Assembly: GCF_024713975.1 (NCBI RefSeq) | Contig: NC_091110.1 | Location: 16,893,501-16,957,500, forward strand | Length of the DNA: 64,000 nt | Source of the DNA: Paralichthys olivaceus | Lineage: Eukaryota; Chordata; Actinopteri; Pleuronectiformes; Paralichthyidae | Direction of reading: 5' to 3' | In this document: positions 54,810-64,000 of the stretch, in pieces | Layout: each line of letters starts with the position of its first letter | How positions within the stretch are numbered: the first letter of the stretch is position 1 | Made by a program: the position numbers and the translations under genes | Notes under the pieces: model-generated | Seen by the model: only the letters and a program-made list of their open reading frames with translations | Told to the model about the DNA's origin: nothing | Database searches by the model: none

Positions 54810-57470
54810 AAACCTTACTGCCAATTCTGCAAAATGTACGGGAAAAAGATGGGATTGAAACATTAAAACACACGTTTCACTTTCATCAGGTTTGAACTCA
54901 CAATTTGAAAACACACATTTATAATTTCAGTTTAATAAAAGTTAAATTACAAACATCTGAGACAATGATCATATGTTATTAATGTGATGCTTGTTTAATT
55001 TGTTTCTCATATGCAGGTCTAAAAACTGTCTTAAAATGAGAGTTAATTTTCCCTTGTTTTTTTTATAATTTTCCAGCAATTCATGATTATATTAAACGAG
55101 GCAAAGTAGGGCAGATGAATTAGCTCAAGTCAACAGAATTCTTGAAACAACTTGATATTTGTTAGAGCCCAGAGATCTGATTGCAGCCTTTACTTTTTTG
55201 TTTGTTGCAGAAAAAATGACAGTTTTAGGAGTCCACAACCAACGTATTAGTTGTTAAATCTGATGTTTCTTGCAGTATATTCTCCCGATGCCTTATCCTA
55301 TAAAGTATTTATTTTGCTGTTTGTGCAAAGATGTTGATATTCGCCGGGGAAATACTGACCTTCACCTCTCTATGCAGGAAATAATGCAAATGCCTTTTAA
55401 AGTCTCGTCTCAGTTGGCTTTTGGAACAATTGCACACAAGCACGCATACATGCTGCCCATGCTTACGTAGACAAACAGAGGAACATAAACTATTTTGCCT
55501 GCAGTGATGGCTGCAATGCTATATTCCAAATGCTAAAACAGCTGCACACATCAGTGTTCTCTGTGCTGCGGTAAACATGGCCTGATAATGACCTCCCTCC
55601 AGACTGGAGAGAGCTGCTCCTCCTCGACTGTCCCCCTCTCCTCTCCTTCCTCTCCTCTCTCTCTTCTTCTTCTTCTTCTTCCGTGTGTGTGTGTGCATCG
55701 ACCCGGGCCCCCCCGAAAAAACTTTGAAGTTGCCTCTCTGCCACCTTCAGTGTAAATCGGCAGCTTCAGATGGGAGTTGATGAAGGCTCTATTGTCTCCC
55801 TTTGGAGCGCGCTGCAGAAGAGGTTGTGTGATGAATGTTTGAGCAGCAGTGATAAAGCTGCACTTTTCCCATGCTGAGAGTCGTGCCAGAGGCTTCACAC
55901 GCCTCGTCGGGCAGGAGGGGAGAGTCCAGGCTGGGCCGCCCTGATCTTTACCTCCTACAGTGGGCTATATAGATGGGGCTTCAGGGAGCTCTGCGGCCAA
56001 AGGTCCAGTGTATAAGTACAGAGCACAAGTCCATAACACACCTGAGAGAAAAGACATGTGTGTAGATGCACTGATTCACACTGATGCCGGCACTTTATTC
56101 TCCTCAAAAACAAACTTTGTACTAATATGTGCGAATGCTGAGGGCTCGTGTTCATGTTTAATTCAAGCCTGTAAATGACCATTAATTAATAAACCTCTCC
56201 ATGTTGCATGAATGTTTAACTTTTAATCTGGCAGCAATCGACACATGCTCAAACCTGCAGATTGACTCAATTAGAGCAATCCTGCGGAATATGAAGCTCA
56301 GATGCAACTTGCCGACGTTAAATTCCCGTCTTTGTGTGTTTCTGCACAGCTTGTTGCTCCCCAAACCCTGAACATCTGTGCAGAGGGAAGGCGTGGTGGG
56401 GGGGTTGATGGCAGGCCACATGGGGAGGGCCTCGTCTCCCTCAGTCTGTCAGCCCACCTGACTGCTGCTGTGGCAGGCCCGCCCAAGGCAAGACCACAGG
56501 CTAGGGCCTCTTGTGGGCCTCCAGCAGGGCTCGCCAGCCTCCCTGAGCCCATTAGAGCACCCCTCCTTCCACCTCCGCCTGGGTAGCCCCCACCCAGCCC
56601 TGCAGCCCTCTGCCCCTAGATGCCATCGCTCTCCGTCCTTCTCTGCTCTGAGCAGAAATAACTCTATTGTTTCCTACTCTTTGCCATGTTGTGTCTGTAA
56701 CAAGAGCAGTTTGGGGGCATGTGTTTTTTTTATTTATTTTTCTGCCTTTGCCTGCCTTCTCCTCAGGCTGCGAGGTTTCAAATCAGGCTCCTGAGAGGCT
56801 CTGGCTTCCGGTGGTGTGAGTGTATTTTTAGGGGACAAATCCCAGAAAGGCCTTTTTACAGTTACTGCACTAATGTGGTGTGACTGTCAAAGCCTCGTCG
56901 AGTGTCCACTGCTCCCCTGAACAATCCAACATGGAGAATTATGGAAGCACTTAACCGGGATTCACTGTGTCTCATAACAAAGACAAAAGAAGGGAGTATT
57001 TGCGTTATGTATTTCTCTCTCTGGCTCTTTGATTTAATGAGATTGTCTCCAGAGTGGCGGAGATTCTCAGATGCAAGGTGAGGTGGGGGTGTTGGTGGTG
57101 GTGGTGATGAGCGGGGGGGGTGTGTGTATATGATCAGATATTCTGGATATCCTGTGATTCTCTGTCTACTTGAGTCTTTTTGATCTAAATGAAACTACAG
57201 GGCGTAAAACGGACCCTGCATGTGAATCAGACCCGGCGACTTTGCATATGAGCTGCAGAAATACCAGGAGAGCAGATTCATGTTCAACCCCGGTTGTGGA
57301 TGCAATTTGTGGTACGTGAGCTTCTGAAGCGTGCTGTAATGGTTCAATTTATAATTAATCATATCTGATTTGCCAGATTGCCACAATCTTGGGGAATAAA
57401 ATTTTGGAGTGTTGGGGTTTCTAACTTTTTTAAGCATTAAGTATTTATGATTCTTGATGGATATATAAAC
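54810..57470. other. Gene-poor region
   Basis: No supported exon. A POU octamer ATGCAAAT lies at 55384-55391 in a conserved-looking block (55290-55450). A (TTC)n/(TG)n microsatellite pair lies at 55660-55696. GC-rich sequence (56380-56620) gives chance open frames. Confidence 0.4.
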
Positions 57471-57479
57471 TGTGGTAAA

Positions 57480-57800
57480 TCCATCGCCTTGAATATTGAT
57501 TATCTCTAATTAAAAATGCAGTCTGATGAGAAGGTTAGCAGCTTTCTCTGGTCAGCCTCCCCCCGATTTTACAACTTCCATATTATTTTTTTAATTCCTG
57601 ACCTCCTTGTGGTGTTTCCCTGTTTGCAGTTCAGTTCGCCAATTAAGCTGTAGAGCTCTTTAACGAGCAAGTCGTTAGATCTAATTAGGATGTGGTTAAC
57701 TGCGATGCATTAAAAGGCGAAACCCATCATGTTGAAGGATGGTGGTGTCGCTGCTAAGCTCGACTGCAAACAGCTGTCGACTTTCCTGAGAGGTTCAGGC
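57480..57800. promoter_or_regulatory. Candidate conserved non-coding element
   Basis: Non-repetitive, homeodomain-site-rich sequence (TCTAATTA, CCAATTAAG, CTAATTAGG, GCATTAAAAG) with no open frame. It has the appearance of a developmental enhancer, but no alignment could be done. Confidence 0.35.
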
Positions 57801-59630
57801 TATAAACAAATACTCCCCTGAGCACAGCGAGAAGACGGGACACCTACTCGTAGAAAATGACATGCGATGTTACGAAGTTTGACGTGTGGGGCTGGAAAGA
57901 AATCTGTCTCCATCTTTTATTTCTTGGACATGATAAGGATTGTATAAATATTTATATACTTTGAAGACAAAGGTCATGCTACTCAGATTACATTTTGATC
58001 AATGTTACATAAGAAGATGTTAATCAGGGAAAAGTGGAAATTAATTGACCAGACTATTAAAAACACATTGTTTGTGTTATCCTGGAAAATAATTTCAGCA
58101 TTCCCCTATTTTCCGTTACCTTACAATGAATTCCCAGGTATAGGTTTAGCTCCCTAGCCTGGGTGCCGTCAGAAAGGAACATTGAAATACTATGGTTTAA
58201 ATTAACCTCACCGCTCCTGGTTATGTTGTAAAAATGCTATGAACACATTGCAAATGTAAATATTAGTCACATCGGGTAGTTTTTGTTCACTTGACATATC
58301 AAAGTTTCTTCCCAGTTTGATTTTAATGCTAACATTGACTTATGTGTTAGCATAGACTGTGAATAAAGCTACACAACAAGCCAAAATATCCCACATATGG
58401 ATTCAGCCATCTTGTGCTGGTGACTTCTGGAGTGGTGCTCCCCTAAAATGAAGCCAAACCTTCTTTACTGATGTTCCTGTAACAGCTTAACAGCACTTTT
58501 ACAAAATGAAAGTACGTCTTTTGGGGCAGTTTCTCATGGTTCCATGACTTCTAAATAGTCGTTGATATCAGCATGAGGATTCTGCGCAGGCATGTGGAGA
58601 ACAATCCGCCCAAGCACTTTGGCAAAAAACGTCCCTTTTAACACCTGAACAGGTTTAACTGTTGTACAAAAAGACTATTTTCGGTGCTCTGAAGCGTTCG
58701 AAGACACTTACATTTCACAAACTCTTTCAGGTGAACGCTGTTTGGTACATATGGAGGAATCTGAATCTCATTACCTGAAGTCAGAATAGTTGGCAGACAG
58801 CTGTTTTTGCTAATGTGTGCACAGGGACGAGGGAGCAGGAGGAGGGGGAGGATGGCAGGGCGGTGGGGTGTAGCTGAGGATGTGCAGGTGCAATGTGGAA
58901 TGAGACACGGGGAGGAAAGATAAAGAGGAAGAAGGAGATCATTGAGCGAGACTCGTAATGTGGGAGTCGCGGGGCTCGGCATAAATCGTGGTAGATTACG
59001 GAGCCTGTGGAGATCTTTCGACTTGTGTTCCTCCTCTTCCTGCCTTCTGTTTGACATGAGAGTGAATGAGGTAATCCACGGTGCTCAGGGGTACACAGGC
59101 TCTGCTCCCATTTGGGCTTTGAACCTTTTGCTCACCTCACGCTCGGTCTCTGGTGTGTCGTGGTACAGTCGAGCATGTCAGACAAAGAAATTAAAGATGG
59201 CAGTTTACAGGGAAACACTCGGCTCTTTCTGCAACACGGCTCCGAGAAAAACCTGACAAATTGATTTAAAAGGATGAAATACGTTCCCCAACCCACAAAC
59301 GTTTTCCCCTCACCTTTTAAAACATATTTACCTCCCTGTCTGTTCCCTTTGTGTCACTTTGGGAGTGCGTGTGCACATGTGCACGTCTGTTTGCATGTTT
59401 GCATGTGCTCATTCATTTTTCATGCTTGTAATGGCACTTCTTTGCAGCTATTTCTATCAATCAGGGTCTTTTTTTGTTTGCATGTGAGCGCATACGATAT
59501 GTGTGTGTTTTGAAACTGCTCTGCTTGCAAGTGTGTTTTTCAAAAGCAGGACTGCGACTGTTCCTTTGTTGCTCGCAGCTGTCCCACATTAGGGATCAGC
59601 CACTATTCCCCAGGCAGTAAAGGGTTTTCA
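57801..59630. other. Gene-poor region with repeat remnant
   Basis: AT-rich. At 58351-58440 a stretch beginning CATAGACTGTGAATAAAG looks like a diverged dispersed repeat, the reverse of the motif at 11632-11649. No gene is recognisable. Confidence 0.4.
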
Positions 59631-59639
59631 GAGGCCTTA

Positions 59640-60115
59640 CTAATTGGCTGTAATCTCCTTTTTAAACTTGAAAGCCGGCAAGCCTCCAGCCTCGCAGTTT
59701 ACAAGCAATTAATGCAAGGAACACCAATATTGCTGGTCACAACTGGTGTATATCTGCTCCCTCTTCCTGTGGCTCCCTCTTATCTGATCTCCCGTCACCA
59801 TCTCAGAGGCGGATTGACTCCTCCTGCGTGGTGGGCCTCGGTGTAAACAGCTACTCAGTAGTGGGGCCTTCTGGGGAAGAGGCGCGGCGGGGGGATTTGG
59901 TGTGAATCTTGAAGTGTCCGTGGGGATGATGGCAGGGTTTGGGGATTGGAGGGGTTTCCTTCTTAGGCGCTAATGAAATAATAATGCAGGGAGTTGGCGA
60001 GGCTGAAATTTGCACATGAAAATACTCTCCCTTCGCGCTCCTTGCATCTAATGTGCCGCCGATGACAATCCCTGCCTCTCGCAGTTTATATGCAAATGAG
60101 TTCTCGCTGCTTCTT
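59640..60115. promoter_or_regulatory. Candidate conserved non-coding elements with POU octamer
   Basis: Two dense, non-repetitive blocks (59640-59760 and 59960-60110). The second contains CTAATGAAATAATAATG and ends with an ATGCAAAT octamer (60090-60097). Function is inferred from appearance only. Confidence 0.35.
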
Positions 60116-63100
60116 CCTCCTCAGAGTCACGGAGCTGGAGAGAGAGAGAGCGAGATAGATGGAGAGATATAAAGTGAAAGAGACAGAGTGGGGCTTTTTT
60201 GTTGTGTTTTGTTTGTGTTTGTCTTGTTTATTTTTGAAAGGATTTTTAAAAGATGATAATATATTTTAATTTTTCTCTTTGTTTTTTTTTTTCCTGAAAG
60301 GCGATATGCAGATTCTCTGAAGAGTTTCAAATGCCAGACTTTTCTTTTTGCATTTAATTGGAACATAATGCCGGTAGTCTAAATAAAGTGTTTGTGTGAA
60401 GTAAGAAATGGTTGTATAATGACTCATTTTTGGGTTGTATTTGTTTTTTCTCCAACAAACAAGACTCATCATCCCCTCAGGAGTCTCCTCCACTCCTGCC
60501 TGTCTGATTATTCTCTTTCGATATAAATACTGTTTCCTCTCTGTGACCTCTGCTCCGTCTCGTTCACTCGTTTTTGTGGGGTTTTTGTCCGCAGGCCTTT
60601 GCCTCCTGCTCAGCCGTCCTGTCCTGTGTGGAGGAAAAGAGTTGAGTGTTAAAATCACATTACCAGATGCCCCAAGCTGCAAATTATGGTAAATGGAAAC
60701 AGAACATACAAACACAACAAAAACAAACAAAAGAAAACATGGGGGTCTAGAAAATTAGCTAACCAACATAAATATTCCATTACATCTCACATCTAAAGGA
60801 AATGACTAGATCCTATGACTTCTGCAGAATAATTGTGACCAAACTATATCTTTTACTTTTATGTGGAAGAATATAGAATATGCAGACATTCTCAGCGCTT
60901 CGCACTATGTCCAAGGACAGGACGAGATGAGACGGCCAGGAAGACGCTCAGGTGCGTCTGTGAAGGTGAAGACAACGTGTTAGTTTAGCATTAGACACAA
61001 CCAGCCGGTATGAAAGACAGATATTTTCTTTTCCCTCTACGCATTTGTGCATCTCTTGTACTTGAATTACTTGTGAGTCCATCTGCAGATGCTGAATGTA
61101 ACTTAGAGAAAGGCCAGAGTCTACTTTGCTTTATTTATTTTATTTAAACTTGGTGTCTGCATATTTTACCACTCACATAAATACTTTTTGGTCACAGTAA
61201 TTCAGCAGAATATGAAGTGTCTAGAAATCTCCATTACACTGATTACAGCAGACAATGGGGGACAAATTTGTTCAAATCGTCACCTTTTTTACATTCAGAC
61301 TTCAGTCTCTTCTGTTGCCTACCTCTTATAATATCTGGGGATGGGGGGTGGAAGGGGAGGCTTCATGTCAGCCTGCTCTCCTCAGTCACGGCCAGTTAGT
61401 TAAAGCAAACGCGGGCGGACCCTGGAGAGAATGCAGGGCGGCGGAGAGTGCCAATCACGGCCGAGCCCTGGGCATTGCTCGGTACAGCTCGCCTTGAGCA
61501 ACTTTTTATTAATTTAATAAACATCCCACTGAGACGGAGCAGTGTGGACTCACATACCCTCGTAGACAACGGAAACTGCTCGGGCATAATGACATGTCCT
61601 TCTCACACATGCATGAGAAGTGCACACACCGCCGTCTGAAAACATGCAAGCATGATTGGCATTGTTGGATAAATAAAGCCAAGGTTTTGCTTTTTGCTTT
61701 TTCCACACGAATGCAATAGAAGTCGATGGAATTGAATTTGTTTAATACATAACATAATTGAATAATATTACGATCAGCTAAATAAATTTAAACATTACAT
61801 CATCAGAGGCGAAGGCTGCACTAAACTTGTAAGCTTCTTACACTTCTTTTTCTTCTATTATTTAAACGTCAACTCCCTGCAATTTATCCAAATGTCCTAA
61901 ATTTCCTAAATCTCCAAAGTGTTTTCACACTGCAAATAATACAAACCATAGTTCGGATTTGATCCTGATCCTGAAAAGGAAAAACCTGAAGGTCCACACT
62001 AAACAAGGTGGCTGTGAAAGTGCCAAAGTTTCTCACTGTAGATCCAACAGAAAGTGCTGAGGTCTCATACTCTGTCTTACTCTTTCCAGAAAATGCACTG
62101 GTCACTCTTGATAACCCACAGAGCTCGTAATGCACTATTATATACCAAAGACTTTTAAAACTGATGCTCAATAAACTACCCAGAGGAACATCTTTCTAGT
62201 ATAAGATACGGCAGTCGTCCTCATTTGTTTGGATTACAGGCAGAGATCTTAAAACCAGAAATATCTGATGCGTTAAGAAGATGTTTGTGTTTTTTTTATA
62301 ATTCAGGTGAGCTGACTCTTTATTGGCATCTTTGAAATAAAAGTTCTTCTCTTCGGCCCCCACAACACTCCGCAGGCTGGAGTTCATTGAGATTCTGTGG
62401 GCTGCACGGCAATGCGCCACGGGTGCGACTTAGAGCACAAAACATTATGAAAATAATAATGATCTCACTTTCAGGCTTGTTTCTTCCCTGCCCCGGCTGC
62501 TTACGGTCGGCGTCAGTGTCGATGGGAGTCATTAGAAGGGTCGGGGCTCCGATCTCGACTGATGAGGGGCGGCGGCGGCAGCAGGAGATCAGACTCAAGC
62601 ATGGTAACAACCACAGCCATCATCATCATCACCACCACCTTCGACACACGTATACCTGCTGCTCTGGGGAGGAACTGCCTCCTGTCAAACAGCAGAAGGA
62701 CCCCGGCGGTGTGTGTGTATATGTGTGTGTATTCGGCGGTCTACATAATTCCCTCCCAGTCTCGGCTCACTCTTTTGGCTTTGACTGTTCACTCCTCTTT
62801 CTCTTCCTCCACCTCACCCCTCTGTCTCCCTCCTCCTCCTCCTCCTCCATTGCTCACTGTATCACTCCATAAATTCATGAATTTCCTGTTTATCATGAAA
62901 ACTTATGCATGAAAATAGAGGGTGGGAAGGGGGAAAAAACAACAACAACACACACACACAAAAAAAGAAGCAAACAAACAGGGTGAATGTTGATCGGGGT
63001 TTTGTCTCGTCTGGGTGCAGCGTTGCACCGGTTCTCAGGGGACGCATATGCACGAAGACCCTGATTCCATCTTTTCATTTCCCTTTCTTTCTTTCTTTCC

Positions 63101-64000
63101 ATCCACCCACCTACCGCCTTCCATCTCTCCATCCTAACATTCACTCCTCTCCCCCTCCTCGCTTGAGCCTCCCCCCGCACCTATCCACTGCCTTTCTCTT
63201 CTCCGTCTCCCCTTCACGGTGTCAAAGCCAGTTACAGGCAGAGGAGCTCTCCTTCTTAAATAATTCACAAGTTGATTAATAGACTCACAAGGGTATAATT
63301 AGGCAGGGGAGAGACAGTGGCTAGTGTAACCAGTACAGTGCTTAGGGGAATTAGAGAGCGGGGTTATTGAGGAAATGGAGAGTACCAGTAAAAAAAATAA
63401 ATAAAATAAAATAAAAAAACTGGCTGCTGCAGTGCTGGACTTGAGGAGTGGATGAAGAGGCGGGGGGAGGATGAGGAGAACGAGGGGAGGAGGGGGGCAC
63501 CTTTTTCTGAGGCTATGCGTTGGATATGAGGCAGCCTCTCCAGGAGCAGGGAGCCCAGGGTTTGTTTGATGTGGAAATTGGACAGTTTGAATCCGTCTCC
63601 TTTAATTTTTCACAACTTACAGGGCCCCCCTGGGTGCCTCACATTCCTCTTATAGGATATAAATTAGTTTTTTTTTTTGTTCTCTCACTCCCTCAGTTTT
63701 TAAACCCCTTTTTTCTCCCTTTCTTTTAACACATTACCCAGGTACTCCTGTTATTTATTTCTTTTTTTTCCCTTCCCAGCGCCTTCCTCCCGTTCCTCTC
63801 CGAATGGAGTTGTAGTTTCACCCCCGATGTTTGTCAAACAGTCAGTCATCAGCATAAAACTTCACTTATGTTGCCTCTAAGGCATCTTTTGTATTCTGAA
63901 AGGGATGTGCTTTCTGCTGCCAGACCGGTCTTCAAAACAAACAAACAGAACAATGGAACAACAGCTCTCTCTCCGCAGTTCAGACATCACATTTCTGTTG
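60116..64000. other. Gene-poor region to window end
   Basis: No supported exon. It includes short GA, TCC (62828-62847) and CTTT microsatellites, and an enhancer-like block at 63240-63380 (GTTGATTAATAG, GTATAATTAGG). The remaining open frames are low-complexity shadows. Confidence 0.4.

Noticed and set aside
62387..62872. 161-codon plus-strand frame
   Set aside because: It contains His and Ser runs from CAT and TCC microsatellites, with no domain and no splice context.

Overview
This is teleost fish nuclear DNA, most likely from a spiny-rayed (percomorph) species. Coding sequence is split into short exons with GT-AG introns, genes are compact, tRNA-derived SINE copies of a type common in fish are present, and there is a degraded LINE fragment and many microsatellites. 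The window holds four confidently identified protein-coding genes, the probable 5' end of a fifth, and a long gene-poor tail. I see no CRISPR array, prokaryotic operon, intact mobile element or novel enzyme system.

Layout. (1) 1-3473, minus strand: cel, the pancreatic bile-salt-activated lipase, 11 exons, with its 3' end cut by the window edge and a TATA box just upstream. (2) 4318-8653, minus strand: gtf3c5, a TFIIIC subunit, 11 coding exons, 523 aa. (3) 8.7-16.9 kb: intergenic, with microsatellites, hairpins and old repeat pieces. (4) 17083-20093, minus strand: gfi1b, a SNAG/six-zinc-finger repressor of blood development, 6 coding exons plus a leader exon, 328 aa, with CCAAT and GATA sites next to the inferred start. 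(5) 21.6-40.4 kb, plus strand: tsc1 (hamartin), a CpG-rich leader exon with a TISU-type uORF, 21 coding exons (1,282 aa) and a 1.7 kb 3'UTR. A degraded LINE lies in its first intron. (6) 41.1-42.2 kb, plus strand: a strong-looking promoter (TALE decamer, CCAAT, E2F/CHR-like and YY1-like sites) and two spliced exons that start an unidentified gene. (7) 42.2-64 kb: no convincing gene. It contains AT-rich stretches, two SINE copies, a 1.2 kb purine-strand tract and several complex blocks that look like conserved non-coding enhancers.

The order and relative orientation tsc1 / gfi1b - gtf3c5 - cel (tsc1 divergent from the other three) is the same as I know for human 9q34, so this is an ancient syntenic block. 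The genes do unrelated jobs (mTORC1 control, haematopoietic repression, RNA polymerase III initiation, fat digestion). What links them is position, not a pathway.

All exon boundaries were read by eye from splice consensus, reading-frame continuity and family resemblance. For the three genes complete in the window the exon lengths add up to multiples of three.
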